Shown here: positions 22,683 to 31,052 of the stretch, piece after piece | Numbering within the stretch: the stretch's first letter is position 1 | Layout of the letters: every line of letters starts with the position of its first letter | NCBI RefSeq assembly: GCF_001421325.1 | Contig: NZ_LMJY01000012.1 | Span: 372,001-436,000 of the forward strand | DNA length: 64,000 nucleotides | Source: Novosphingobium sp. Leaf2 | Lineage (GTDB): Bacteria > Pseudomonadota > Alphaproteobacteria > Sphingomonadales > Sphingomonadaceae | Direction: 5' to 3' | Translations under genes and position numbers: made by a program | The notes under the pieces: generated by a model | Database searches by the model: none | Seen by the model: the letters and a program-made list of their open reading frames with translations, nothing else | Told to the model about the DNA's origin: nothing

Positions 22683-23153
22683 TTACCAGCGGTAGTGCGA
22701 GAAGGCGCGGTTCGCGTCCGCCATGCGGTGCGTGTCTTCGCGCTTCTTCACCGCGTTGCCACGGTTGTTCGCGGCATCGAGCAGTTCGCCCGACAGGCGC
22801 GCGGCCATCGTGGTTTCGGGACGGTTGCGCGCCGCGCCGATCAGCCAGCGGATCGCCAGCGCCTGCGAACGCTCGGGGCGGACTTCGACCGGGACCTGGT
22901 AGGTCGCACCGCCGACGCGGCGCGAACGCACTTCGATCTGCGGCTTCACGTTGTTGAGCGCATCGTGGAACAGCTGGACCGGGTCCGACTTCGCACGCGT
23001 TTCCATGGTTTCCATGGCGCCATACACGATCGATTCCGCGATCGACTTCTTACCATCGTACATGAGGTTGTTCATGAACTTGGACAGGATGAGATCTCCG
23101 AAACGGGGATCGGGCAGGATTTCCCGCTTCTCGGGACGACGACGACGTGACAT
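22683..23153 (-). CDS. rpsG: 30S ribosomal protein S7
   Basis: S7, 156 residues, nucleates assembly of the 30S head. It starts [20 protein letters not shown] and has the signature [26 protein letters not shown], quoted in part, near the C-terminus. It is separated from rpsL by a 156-base gap filled by a long perfect inverted repeat. Confidence 0.98.
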   Translation of the reverse strand: MSRRRRPEKREILPDPRFGDLILSKFMNNLMYDGKKSIAESIVYGAMETMETRAKSDPVQLFHDALNNVKPQIEVRSRRVGGATYQVPVEVRPERSQALAIRWLIGAARNRPETTMAARLSGELLDAANNRGNAVKKREDTHRMADANRAFSHYRW

Positions 23154-23201
23154 TTTTCAAAACTCCTTCGGAGTGCGGCGAGCCCATCCGGTCTCGCCTT
23201 G

Positions 23202-23283
23202 GCGGCTCCGGCCCTCTCCCCCACCCGACCACCCGACGACAGTACCCTATGGGTGGTCGGGTGGGGGAGAGGGCCGGAGCCGC
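23202..23283. repeat. 33-bp perfect inverted repeat between rpsL and rpsG
   Basis: Arms 23202-23234 and 23251-23283 are exact reverse complements (33 bases each, very GC-rich) around a 16-base loop. In the rpsL-rpsG transcript it would fold into a very stable hairpin 130-50 bases before rpsG. No T-run follows, and it is far larger than a normal terminator. It looks like a dispersed intergenic palindrome (REP/MITE-like) or an RNase III-type processing site; no second copy was noticed in this window. Confidence 0.85.
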
Positions 23284-23309
23284 TAACCGCCGTAAGGCGG
23301 AAAAAAGGC

Positions 23310-23681
23310 TTACTTCGGACGCTTGGCGCCGTACTTCGAGCGGCTCTGCTTGCGATCCTTGACGCCCTGCGTGTCGAGCACGCCGCGCAGGATGTGGTAG
23401 CGCACGCCGGGAAGATCGCGGACACGACCGCCGCGGATCAGCACGACCGAGTGCTCCTGCAGGTTGTGGCCTTCGCCCGGGATGTAGGAGATGACTTCGC
23501 GGCTGTTGGTCAGGCGCACCTTGGCGACCTTGCGAAGCGCCGAGTTCGGCTTCTTCGGGGTCGTGGTGTAGACGCGGGTGCACACGCCGCGCTTCTGCGG
23601 GTTCTGCTCCATCGCCGGGACCTTCGACTTGGCCTTCTGCGGTTCGCGACCCTTGCGGATCAGCTGGTTGATCGTGGGCAT
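23310..23681 (-). CDS. rpsL: 30S ribosomal protein S12
   Basis: S12, 123 residues, decoding-centre protein. It starts [16 protein letters not shown] and has [19 protein letters not shown] with the Lys of streptomycin-sensitive S12. The [11 protein letters not shown] segment holds the Asp normally methylthiolated by RimO. It is the first gene of the str section. Confidence 0.98.
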   Translation of the reverse strand: MPTINQLIRKGREPQKAKSKVPAMEQNPQKRGVCTRVYTTTPKKPNSALRKVAKVRLTNSREVISYIPGEGHNLQEHSVVLIRGGRVRDLPGVRYHILRGVLDTQGVKDRKQSRSKYGAKRPK

Positions 23682-24157
23682 CTATACTCTTCTTTCAAAT
23701 GGGAGTGTGATGGATGCACGCCCGACACGCAGACGCGGACCCTTCACACCCCGGCAGGTTACCGGACCGGCAGAGCGATCGTGCATTCGGGAAGAGGGAG
23801 ATGCGGGTTCACGCGATGCGCCGATCGGAAAGAGCGCCGCCTCGCCGTCCGACCCGAAGGTGCGAACAGGCAAAAGACCAGCGCCGCCGCCAAGGCCGCA
23901 CCCGTGAGCCGAAAAACACTCCACCCGGCGCAAAAACGCAACCGGATTACTTTACCACCCGATGCGAAGTGCGCGCGGCCCATCCAAATCGCTGCCGATT
24001 CGAAAACCTGCCCACACTCCGGGCCGCGCTGTCGCCAAGGGCCTGAACCCCTGCAAATCCGCGCGAAACCTACCGCAATGGTAATGTTCAGCTCAATATC
24101 ACCCCCACGAGCGGACCCGCGAAGGATGCGGGCCTGTAGGTGATTGGGGGGCGGGGG
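23682..24157 (-). other. rpsL upstream region
   Basis: About 475 bases without a convincing gene: the short open frames on both strands are low-quality, Arg/Pro-rich and unlike any family I know. It presumably holds the str-operon leader and promoter; a candidate is listed at 24133-24161. Confidence 0.5.
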
Positions 24158-24161
24158 TCAA
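24133..24161 (-). promoter_or_regulatory. Candidate str-operon promoter
   Basis: Minus-strand TTGACC (24156-24161), 17-base spacer, TACAGG (24133-24138). Good -35 and spacing but a weak -10. It would give a ~440-base leader before rpsL. It overlaps the end of the neighbouring cassette gene by four bases. Confidence 0.35.
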
Positions 24162-24643
24162 GGTGTTGACGACCCAGATGCAGTTTGGACTGCAGGAAAC
24201 GTATCCTTTATCACTGCTCGCAATCGGTCACCGGCCAACTCAGCTTTAAGTGAGCCGATCGCCTCACCCTTAAAAGGTAGCCCGACGATGACTGCATGGG
24301 CAGGATTGGCTAAACCGACGCCATCAGCGACGAGCGGATCAGCCGCCACAAAAATTTCTTCTTCGAATTCGGCAAGCGCCGAGAGCGCGTCACCAACATT
24401 GAATTGCACAAAGACGGCAGTTTTGCCGATCTTCATGCGACTGGCCATCACCCTGCGTAGTTCAAAACGATCGTCTCTGATTTCCCGCGAAAACACGCCA
24501 ACTCGGTTTACCGACAAGCCATCAACGTCTTTTGGTGAACGGTCAAAGGCGCTCGCGTTGACTTGCCCGGTCGCGGCATCGAAGTGGGAACCACCGACAT
24601 AACGAGTGATATCTTCGACATCACCGACAGCTCTATCAGACAT
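24158..24643 (-). CDS. Unknown protein, third gene of AT-richer cassette
   Basis: 161 residues, no signal peptide or membrane segment, acidic, not recognised. Notable local features are a SHFDAATGQVNASAF start region, the phrase KDVDGLSVNRVGVF (about residues 38-51) and an EEEIFVAADPLVADG stretch. It overlaps the end of the preceding gene by 8 bases, so it is probably translated with it. Together with the two upstream genes it forms a tight operon set between the ribosomal block and an HTH protein. I do not assign a function; a toxin/antitoxin- or defence-type role is possible only by analogy to compact cassettes. Confidence 0.7.
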   Translation of the reverse strand: MSDRAVGDVEDITRYVGGSHFDAATGQVNASAFDRSPKDVDGLSVNRVGVFSREIRDDRFELRRVMASRMKIGKTAVFVQFNVGDALSALAEFEEEIFVAADPLVADGVGLANPAHAVIVGLPFKGEAIGSLKAELAGDRLRAVIKDTFPAVQTASGSSTP

Positions 24644-25253
24644 CGACGATCAGGGAGAATACGTCGGGCGTCATAACCAACCGAAAAATGGCTTGGCTCG
24701 ATTTAACGCCCATCAGCGAGCCTAGATTAGCGCCGTCAGTCTGGAGGATGATGAATTGAATCTTGTCTTCATCCCGAAACTGCAAACCGACTTGTTGCCC
24801 CTGGGGCGCATCCCAAAGCAATCTGACATTTCCATTTGTTAAAAAAGCGCCGGGCCGTCGCACGCCATGAAGGCGGGACAGAAAAGCCATGGCCGCTTTC
24901 GCCGATTTCTCATTGAAAGGAAGCCTTTCCTCCGCAGCAATCTCTTTCAAGTTATCAATACGATACACGATTTCCGCATGCCATGGCGGTCGAGGTAAGA
25001 TATGCCCAAGGTCGTTTGCGGGGCCATGCACCAGCCATTGACTGGCTTTGTTAGATGCCTGGCCAGGCTCAACGTAAGGATTGAGTATCTTTTCCGGGGC
25101 AATTTTGGAAATCGCCAAACCGACTTCTTCGAAGTCCTTTTCCGTCAAATAAGTATGCAACTTGCGCGGAGGCTTCGAATACTGCCACTGTGACGGAGCA
25201 GAACTGTCTTTTACGACGACGTCGGAAAGCAACGCGTCGAAATTAGGATTCAT
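24636..25253 (-). CDS. Unknown protein, second gene of AT-richer cassette
   Basis: 205 residues from ATG 25253 (a GTG three codons earlier is also possible). Soluble, not recognised. The middle (about 115-165) reads LPFNEKSAKAAMAFLSRLHG then FLTNGNVRLLWD and VGLQFRDEDKIQFII: an alternating strand-rich segment suggestive of a beta-sheet domain. It overlaps the upstream gene by 11 bases and the downstream gene by 8 bases, which indicates translational coupling and joint function. Confidence 0.7.
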   Translation of the reverse strand: MNPNFDALLSDVVVKDSSAPSQWQYSKPPRKLHTYLTEKDFEEVGLAISKIAPEKILNPYVEPGQASNKASQWLVHGPANDLGHILPRPPWHAEIVYRIDNLKEIAAEERLPFNEKSAKAAMAFLSRLHGVRRPGAFLTNGNVRLLWDAPQGQQVGLQFRDEDKIQFIILQTDGANLGSLMGVKSSQAIFRLVMTPDVFSLIVDV

Positions 25254-25638
25254 AGCCAGCACCCTGCTTTTCTATGTCTTCCAGCCACTGAGTAATTTGG
25301 CCAACCACGACATGGCCTTTGATTCGATCGAGAACGATGCCTTGGTGAAGGATCGTCATCGCCATCTTGACGACATCGCCATAATTCATGCGTAAACGGG
25401 CCACCTCAGCCCAGACCGGCTCGACTTCGGGCTCATAATAATCGCCTTCGTCGTTTATCCCATGGATCAAAGGGCTGACCTGCAAACATATCAACTCCAC
25501 GTCTCGTCCGAGCGGGAGCGGGAGCACTTCATCCGCCACAACGCGAATAAAAGTGGCGTCTCGGACGACCTTGCGATCATCCTTCGTTTCAATCGCCTCT
25601 GGTACGGCAGCGCCACTAAATTTTTGAGAATCGCTCAT
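25243..25638 (-). CDS. Unknown protein, first gene of AT-richer cassette
   Basis: 131 residues from ATG 25638 (MSDSQKFSGAAVPEAIE); starts slightly upstream are also possible. Soluble, acidic, not recognised. It includes ADEVLPLPLGRDVELICLQVSP, quoted in part, and a C-terminal helix-rich half (MAMTILHQGIVLDRIKGHVVVGQITQWLEDI, partly). It heads a three-gene operon whose base composition is clearly lower in GC than its neighbours: bases 25261-25320 count 29 G+C of 60. That suggests acquisition from elsewhere. Confidence 0.68.
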   Translation of the reverse strand: MSDSQKFSGAAVPEAIETKDDRKVVRDATFIRVVADEVLPLPLGRDVELICLQVSPLIHGINDEGDYYEPEVEPVWAEVARLRMNYGDVVKMAMTILHQGIVLDRIKGHVVVGQITQWLEDIEKQGAGYES

Positions 25639-25837
25639 ACACATCCCGATATATGCCACCACATCAAAACACCAACGCCTATACTCGCTGCATAGTCACT
25701 TAGGAGCAGGAAAAGCACGAGGACAGTCTAGCCTCCATCAGACAAACAGAAAGCATTTTCCTACATACCCATACCTCGGATACATAAGTCCGCCATGAGG
25801 GGCACTCACTCCAACAACCCATGGAGTTTCCAGCCTT

Positions 25838-26644
25838 ATGTCGCATTCGGACCCCCATTTCGGACCCGCCCGCCAGCCGGGCGAACCTGACCTTCCGCCT
25901 GCTTCCCACCCGCCCGAGGGCGACGGCCCGGCGCTGCCGCGCTTCGGGTTGCGGTTTGGGTATTGCGATGCGCCTGCACCCGAGAACACGCCCGGGCCTG
26001 CGGGGCGGGCGGCGTCGCGCTCGGCGCGGCCTTCGCGGCGCACTTCGCGGGTGGCGTTCTTCGACGCGGAGGTGGACGCGGACGATCCGCTGCTGGGCTT
26101 CACGCCGTACGAACATGTCGCGCCGCGCCGCAATTCGATCACACCGGACCGGCAGCGCGCATTCGTCGCCGCGCTTGCCGCCAGCGGGATCGTGACGCAG
26201 GCGGCGCGCGTCATGGGGGTCAGCGTGGAGGCGCTGTACAAGCTGCGCCATCGCCAGGGCGCGCAGGGCTTTGCGGGCGCGTGGGATGCGGCGATCGACC
26301 GGGGTATGATGCGGCTGGAGGATTGCGCGCTGGAACGCGCGATCCGGGGCGAGGAGCGTCCGGTGGTGAGCCAGGGCCGCGTCGTCGCCACCTACATGCG
26401 CCATGACAGCGCGCTGCTAATGTTCCTGCTCCGCCACCGCCGCGCCGCGCGCTTTGCCCCCGTCGCCGCGCCGGGGCGCGATCCGCAGCCCGGCTCCGCG
26501 CTGTACGAGCGGATCGTGGCGGACCACAATGCGCGCGGCCCCTCATCCGAGGAAATCGTCGATCGCATCAACGCCAAGATCGAAGCGATCAAGCAACGCC
26601 GCCTGCAAGCCGAAGCGCAGAACGACGACGCCAGCGAAGCGTAG
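25838..26644 (+). CDS. Helix-turn-helix-like protein of unknown role
   Basis: 268 residues. The first ~90 are Pro/Arg-rich and probably disordered. Residues about 100-135 (ITPDRQRAFVAALAASGIV, VTQAARVMGVSVEALYKLRHR) look like a helix-turn-helix of the kind found in terminase-small-subunit-like and resolvase-type proteins. A helical, Arg-rich segment follows (YMRHDSALLMFLLRHRRAARF). No catalytic motif is seen. A DNA-binding role is inferred from the HTH-like segment only. It lies upstream of a tRNA-Arg gene on the other strand. Confidence 0.75.
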   Translation: MSHSDPHFGPARQPGEPDLPPASHPPEGDGPALPRFGLRFGYCDAPAPENTPGPAGRAASRSARPSRRTSRVAFFDAEVDADDPLLGFTPYEHVAPRRNSITPDRQRAFVAALAASGIVTQAARVMGVSVEALYKLRHRQGAQGFAGAWDAAIDRGMMRLEDCALERAIRGEERPVVSQGRVVATYMRHDSALLMFLLRHRRAARFAPVAAPGRDPQPGSALYERIVADHNARGPSSEEIVDRINAKIEAIKQRRLQAEAQNDDASEA

Positions 26645-26754
26645 GCCTCGAACCCCGAAAAGGTGTTCGCAAGGCCAAACGGCCGCCCGAGCTTATGCGA
26701 GGAAAGCCAAGCGGGCGAATGCCCGCGCCCGGCGCCTGAGGGCTCAACAAAAAC

Positions 26755-26831
26755 TGGCGCGCCCGACAGGGTTCGAACCTGTGACCCCAAGCTTAGAAGG
26801 CTCGTGCTCTATCCAGCTGAGCTACGGGCGC
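26755..26831 (-). tRNA. tRNA-Arg (anticodon UCU)
   Basis: Full cloverleaf on the minus strand: 7-bp acceptor (26825-26831 with 26759-26765), D-stem GCTC/GAGC, 5-bp anticodon stem with loop CTTCTAA (anticodon TCT), 5-base variable region, T-loop TTCGAAC. The discriminator G is followed by an encoded CCA (26757-26755). It decodes AGA. The plus-strand reading of this gene makes a spurious peptide often mis-annotated as a protein. Confidence 0.97.
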
Positions 26832-26932
26832 GCGCAAGGCTCCCCATAGCGCGGCGCACGCGCGGTGCAAACGGTCTCGCACCCCCAAGTTGTGCTTTGC
26901 GCAGAGGCGAAGGCGCGTTACGCCTGCGGACC

Positions 26933-27679
26933 ATGACCATGCCGCCGAAAGCCGCCCCTGCCCTCTCCCGCATCGATGGCGCGGCAGGCGCGCGGCGGCA
27001 CTTTGCGTATTTCGACTATGTGATGGCCGCGTTCGTGGCGATCCTGCTGCTGTCCAACCTCATCGGCGCGTCCAAGCTGGCCCAGGTAGGCGGCGTGGAA
27101 TTCGGCGCAGGGATCCTGTTCTTCCCGGTCAGCTACGTGATCGGCGATGTGCTGACCGAGGTCTATGGCTATGCCAACGCCCGGCGCTGCGTGTGGGCGG
27201 GGTTCTTCGCGCTGGTGTTCATGGCGTTCATGAGCTTCGTCGTCGTCGCCATGCCGCCCGCGCCGGGGTGGAGCGGGCAGGCCGCCTACGAAAGCGTGTT
27301 CGGCTCCACCTGGCGGATCGTGCTGGCATCGGTCGTGGCGTTCTGGGCGGGGGAGTTCGTCAACTCGTTTGTGCTGTCCAAGCTGAAACTGCTGACCGGC
27401 GGTAAGCACTTGTGGACCCGCACCATCGGCTCCACCGTGTTCGGCCAGGCGGTGGACAGCGCGCTGTTCTACCCCATCGCGTTCCTGGGCACCTGGACCA
27501 CCACGCAGGTGCTGACGGTGATGGTCACCAACTGGTTCTTCAAGGTGCTGTGGGAAGTGGTGCTGACGCCGGTCACGTATGCCGTCGTCGGCTGGCTAAA
27601 GCGGCGCGAGGGGGTGGAGGTGTTCGACGAGAACGTGAACTTCTCCCCCTTCGCCAAGGCAGGCTCCGTGCGTGATTGA
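26933..27679 (+). CDS. yhhQ: Queuosine-precursor transporter, YhhQ/VUT family
   Basis: Integral membrane protein of 248 residues that probably imports the 7-deazaguanine precursors preQ0/preQ1 for queuosine tRNA modification. At least six hydrophobic segments; family landmarks are VSYVIGDVLTEVYGYANARR (residues ~65-85) and TRTIGSTVFGQAVDS with NWFFKVLWEVVLTPVTY. The start is ATG 26933; the frame continues upstream through the tRNA gene but that is not coding. Function is inferred from the family. Confidence 0.88.
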   Translation: MTMPPKAAPALSRIDGAAGARRHFAYFDYVMAAFVAILLLSNLIGASKLAQVGGVEFGAGILFFPVSYVIGDVLTEVYGYANARRCVWAGFFALVFMAFMSFVVVAMPPAPGWSGQAAYESVFGSTWRIVLASVVAFWAGEFVNSFVLSKLKLLTGGKHLWTRTIGSTVFGQAVDSALFYPIAFLGTWTTTQVLTVMVTNWFFKVLWEVVLTPVTYAVVGWLKRREGVEVFDENVNFSPFAKAGSVRD

Positions 27680-27710
27680 GGCGGGCGCGTTAAGCGGCTA
27701 GGCCGCGCCG

Positions 27711-28829
27711 ATGCTCGACCGCATCCTCCTGTCCCGCTTCCGCAACCATGCCGACACCGTGGTGGAGGGCACCGCGCGGTTCAACCTGCTGGTGGGCGAA
27801 AACGGCGCGGGCAAGACCAACGTGCTCGAAGCCATCAGCCTGCTCGCCCCCGGCCGGGGCCTGCGCCGCGCGCAATTGCCCGACATGCCCGCGCAAGGCG
27901 GCGACGGCAGCTTCGGCATCAGCGCCGCGCTGACTATGCCCGGCGTCGGTGAAGGCAGGGGCGGCGAGCCGGTGCGGCTGGGCACGGGTGTTGCTTCCGC
28001 GCGGCCCGGTCGGCGGCTGGTTCAGGTGAACGGCGCGCAAGGCTCTGCGCTGGGGCTGGCGGAGTGGCTGTCGATCGGCTGGCTGACCCCGGCGATGGAC
28101 CGCCTGTTCGTGGAAACGCCCGGTGCGCGCCGCCGCTTTATGGACCGGCTGGTGATGGCGCTGCACCCTGCCCACGCCGCCAACGCCGCGCGGCTGGAGG
28201 GCGCGGTACGCGAACGCAACCGGCTGCTGGCGGGCGAGCGCATGCCCGACGCGCGCTGGCTGGATGCCATCGAAGTGCAGATCGCCGAGGCCGGGGCGCT
28301 GGTCGCCAGCGCGCGCGCGCGACTGGTCGACCGGCTGGAGGCGACGCTGGCCACCCTGCCCGACGCCCCCTTCGCCCGCCCCTCGCTGGCGTATGTACCC
28401 GGCGGCCCGGTGGAGGCCGGCGCGCTGGCCATCGCCCTGCACGAAGGCCGCGCGCGCGAACGCGCCGCCCAGCGCACGCTGACCGGCCCCCACCGCGACG
28501 AGCTGGCGGTGACGATGGCGGGCAAGACCCAGCCCGCCGCCGAATGCTCAACCGGCGAACAAAAGGCGATGCTCATCGCCATCACGCTCGCCCACTCGCA
28601 CCTGCTCGAACAGGCCGAGGCGAACGGAGGCGAGGCCCGCCCGCGCCTGCTGCTGCTGGACGAAGTAGCCGCGCACCTCGACCCGGTGCGCCGCGAAGCC
28701 CTGTTCGCCCGCCTGCGCGCCGGCACCGCGCAAGTGTGGCTGACCGGCACCGAAGCGGCCCCGTTCGAGGCGATCCTGAAGGAGGCGGCAGTGTGGGAGG
28801 TCAGCGCGGGCACGGTGCGGCGGGTTTAG
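27711..28829 (+). CDS. recF: DNA replication and repair protein RecF
   Basis: SMC-like ATPase that loads RecA at gaps with RecO and RecR. 372 residues, normal length. Starts MLDRILLSRFRNHAD; Walker A GENGAGKTN (about 30-38), the ABC-like signature ECSTGEQKAMLIAI, and Walker B LLLLDEVAAHLDP are all present. It stands away from dnaA-dnaN, as in many alphaproteobacteria. Confidence 0.95.
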   Translation: MLDRILLSRFRNHADTVVEGTARFNLLVGENGAGKTNVLEAISLLAPGRGLRRAQLPDMPAQGGDGSFGISAALTMPGVGEGRGGEPVRLGTGVASARPGRRLVQVNGAQGSALGLAEWLSIGWLTPAMDRLFVETPGARRRFMDRLVMALHPAHAANAARLEGAVRERNRLLAGERMPDARWLDAIEVQIAEAGALVASARARLVDRLEATLATLPDAPFARPSLAYVPGGPVEAGALAIALHEGRARERAAQRTLTGPHRDELAVTMAGKTQPAAECSTGEQKAMLIAITLAHSHLLEQAEANGGEARPRLLLLDEVAAHLDPVRREALFARLRAGTAQVWLTGTEAAPFEAILKEAAVWEVSAGTVRRV

Positions 28830-29029
28830 GCCAGACGAGCTAGGAAACATGACTATGCTTTCCTTGAACCACAGAAAGCCGCTTTTCGCCCTGAGCGATC
28901 TGACGCACACCCAATAAGCCGACTTTCGATATACGTGCTGTCCGCACAGGCACTTGGGCTCTGTATGCGCGATGCTTTCCCTTGCATAACTTGCGCATAC
29001 GCCACGCTGGCTGGTTCGATCCATCGCGC

Positions 29030-29058
29030 TTGACATCGAAAAATTGCAGTTGTACCGA
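29030..29058 (+). promoter_or_regulatory. Promoter of NTF2-like/TetR operon
   Basis: Consensus TTGACA (29030-29035), 17-base spacer, TACCGA (29053-29058). The -10 lies inside a palindromic operator, so binding of a repressor there would block RNA polymerase. Confidence 0.6.
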
Positions 29059-29066
29059 TCAGTACA
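29051..29066. promoter_or_regulatory. Palindromic operator, probably for the TetR regulator
   Basis: 16-base near-palindrome TGTACCGATCAGTACA (14 of 16 positions symmetric) over the -10 box of the operon that encodes a TetR-family protein. Size, symmetry and location fit an autoregulatory TetR site. Confidence 0.6.
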
Positions 29067-29116
29067 CGTTAGCAAACGCGGTAAGTATACGCACCGGCGT
29101 GGCCCGCATTCACATC

Positions 29117-29596
29117 ATGAAAGAAATGGTTATGTCTCGTCCTCCACTGCCCCCTTTTACCCACGAGACTGCGGTAGAGAAGGTTCGCTTGGCCGAAGAT
29201 GGCTGGAACACGCGCGATGCGGCCAAAGTCGAGCTTGCCTACACTCTCGATACACGCTGGCGTAATCGGGTGGAGTTCGCGACCAACCGCGAACAGGCGA
29301 AGGAGTTTCTGGAGCGTAAGTGGAACAAGGAACACGAATACCGTCTGATCAAGGAGCTATGGGCCTTCACCGGAAATCGTATCGCTGTGCGTTATGCCTA
29401 CGAGTATCGTGATGACAGCGGTCAGTGGTACCGCGCCTACGGAAATGAGAACTGGCTCTTCGCTGCTGACGGATTGATGTCGAACCGGCACGCCAGCATC
29501 AACGAAATGCCGATCGCGGAAACGCAGCGCAAGTTTCATTGGTCTCTTGGGCGCCGTCCCGATGACCATCCTTCGCTGAGCGATCTCGGCCTTTGA
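29117..29596 (+). CDS. NTF2-like protein (DUF1348-type)
   Basis: 159 residues from ATG 29117; ATG 29132 is an alternative. Nuclear-transport-factor-2 fold of the DUF1348 kind: an N-terminal helix with [16 protein letters not shown], then RWRNRVEF, then [17 protein letters not shown], then beta strands with [22 protein letters not shown] and [10 protein letters not shown] (each in part). These small cone-shaped proteins often bind or transform small molecules; no substrate can be inferred. It overlaps the following TetR gene and shares the operator-controlled promoter. Confidence 0.85.
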   Translation: MKEMVMSRPPLPPFTHETAVEKVRLAEDGWNTRDAAKVELAYTLDTRWRNRVEFATNREQAKEFLERKWNKEHEYRLIKELWAFTGNRIAVRYAYEYRDDSGQWYRAYGNENWLFAADGLMSNRHASINEMPIAETQRKFHWSLGRRPDDHPSLSDLGL

Positions 29597-30195
29597 ACAC
29601 CAAGCGCGTCCTGACCGATCGCGACAGTGCCGTGCCAGCTTTGGCGGAGGCGTTCCGCGAGCATGGCTTTGAAGGTGCGAGCCTGGCCACGCTGTCGAAG
29701 ACGACAGGCCTTGGCAAGGGGAGCCTCTACAACTTCTTTCCTGGCGGGAAAGCTGAGATGATGGACGCCGTCCTCGAGGACATAGACCGCTGGTTTTCCG
29801 AGATGATCTTTTCGCCTCTGGAACACACGGTTGATCCGACGTCCGCTGTCACGTCGATGATGCAGGAAGTGGCTGCATATTTCAGGTCAGGAAGAAGAGT
29901 GTGCCTGGTCGGCTCTCTCGGCCTCAACACCGCTGGCGAGGCCTTCAAAGACAGGGTGGCGGCATACTTCGCGCGCTGGATCTCTGCATTGGCTAAATGC
30001 CTGGAAGCCGGTAAAATTCCGCCCGTACTGGCCGCTCACCTTGCTGAAGACACGATTTGCACAATACAGGGCGCGATTGTCTTGGCCCGAGGCTTGGGCG
30101 AGGAAGCAACATTCACGCGAATAATCGAGCGGCAGCGGGCAATCTTGCTTCAATCTGTCGCCCGTGATAGGAAGATTTCCCGGTTCGATGGTTGA
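29593..30195 (+). CDS. TetR/AcrR-family transcriptional regulator
   Basis: 200 residues, starting with TTG 29593 that overlaps the stop of the NTF2-like gene (TTGA). N-terminal [39 protein letters not shown], quoted as landmark in part (about 22-57). The C-terminal ligand domain resembles the TetR_C YjdC/AcrR type ([15 protein letters not shown]). It probably represses its own operon through the palindrome at 29051-29066. Codon and base use of this pair is more AT-rich than around it. Confidence 0.88.
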   Translation: MNTKRVLTDRDSAVPALAEAFREHGFEGASLATLSKTTGLGKGSLYNFFPGGKAEMMDAVLEDIDRWFSEMIFSPLEHTVDPTSAVTSMMQEVAAYFRSGRRVCLVGSLGLNTAGEAFKDRVAAYFARWISALAKCLEAGKIPPVLAAHLAEDTICTIQGAIVLARGLGEEATFTRIIERQRAILLQSVARDRKISRFDG

Positions 30196-30294
30196 CGCAA
30201 GCGTGGTAGCCAAAAGCGCTCCTCAAAAATGCGGCGTAGCGCCGGTTTGCGAGTTAGACTCCGACCCTGAAGCTACGGAACATTGAACGCGCGC

Positions 30295-30996
30295 CTACTT
30301 CCCCGCCTTCGGCAGCGCATCGGCCACGTCGTCCACCGTGGCGGCGACGATGGCGTCGATGCCGATGGCGGTGGGGTGCACGTGGTCGCCCTGGATCAGG
30401 TCGGGCTTGTCGATCACCGGCTGGAGAAAGAACGGCACCAGCACCGCGTGGTATTTCTGTGCAAGCTGGGGGTAGATCGGATTGAAGGTGGCGGCATAAT
30501 CCTTGCCCAGGTTCGGCGCGGCGAGCATGCCCAGCAGCACCACGCGAATGCCGTCCGCCTGCAGGCGCTGGAGGATCTTTTCCAGATTGGCGCGGGTTTG
30601 CGCCGGCGGGAGCGCGCGCAGCATGTCGTTGCCGCCAAGGCTGATGATGGCAAGCTGCGGCTTTGTCGTCTGGCTTTTCAGCGTGAAGTCCAGCCTTTGC
30701 AACCCCGCCGCCGTCGTGTCACCCGAAACGCCCGCGTTGGCGATTTTCGCGTTGATGCCGCGCGCGCGCAGTGCCTGCTCCAGCCGGTCGGGATAGCTTT
30801 CACCGTCCTGCAAACCATAGCCCGCCAGCAGCGAATCCCCGAAGGCCAGGATCGACCGCTCCGGCCCCATGACCGGCATCGGCGGCGCGGCGTCCGTCGC
30901 GCTCTGGCTGGCCGGCGCCGGGGGTGCGGGCGTCTTGTCACAAGCCGCCAGACCCAGCGTGGAGACGGCAAGAAGCGCGATGAATGGGCTGCGCAC
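30295..30996 (-). CDS. tesA: SGNH-hydrolase arylesterase/thioesterase, lipoprotein, TesA-like
   Basis: 233 residues from GTG 30996, preceded by AGGAG six bases upstream. Signal with lipobox LAAC makes it a predicted lipoprotein. SGNH motifs: FGDSLLAGYG (catalytic Ser, block I), NAGVSGDTTAAG (block II), GGND (block III) and DHVHPTAIG (catalytic Asp and His, block V). It probably hydrolyses acyl esters or thioesters in the periplasm. It is divergent from a ybbA/ybbP-type transporter, the same arrangement as tesA-ybbA-ybbP in E. coli. Confidence 0.9.
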   Translation of the reverse strand: MRSPFIALLAVSTLGLAACDKTPAPPAPASQSATDAAPPMPVMGPERSILAFGDSLLAGYGLQDGESYPDRLEQALRARGINAKIANAGVSGDTTAAGLQRLDFTLKSQTTKPQLAIISLGGNDMLRALPPAQTRANLEKILQRLQADGIRVVLLGMLAAPNLGKDYAATFNPIYPQLAQKYHAVLVPFFLQPVIDKPDLIQGDHVHPTAIGIDAIVAATVDDVADALPKAGK

Positions 30997-31040
30997 GACA
31001 TTCTCCTGTAGCCGCCACCTTGTGGGACGGCGCTGTGCTA

Positions 31041-31052
31041 TCCCATATGGGA
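31041..31052. repeat. 12-bp palindrome at the ybbA-type start codon
   Basis: Perfect palindrome TCCCATATGGGA with the presumed ATG start at its centre, in the 50-base divergent region. It may be a regulator site or chance. Confidence 0.3.

Larger units (their letters stand above)
28830..29116 (+). other. recF-NTF2 intergenic region
   Basis: About 290 bases; no convincing gene. The right part holds a TTGACA-type promoter with an overlapping palindromic operator for the following NTF2-like/TetR pair. The left part shows nothing definite. Confidence 0.5.

Noticed and set aside
23682..24143. Short open frames on both strands upstream of rpsL.
   Set aside because: All are Arg/Pro-rich, without ribosome-binding sites or motifs, and sit in the expected leader region.
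26663..26932. Open frame upstream of yhhQ that runs through the tRNA gene.
   Set aside because: The peptide GAPDRVRTCDPKLRR is the well-known false translation of a tRNA-Arg on the other strand; the real start of yhhQ is 26933.
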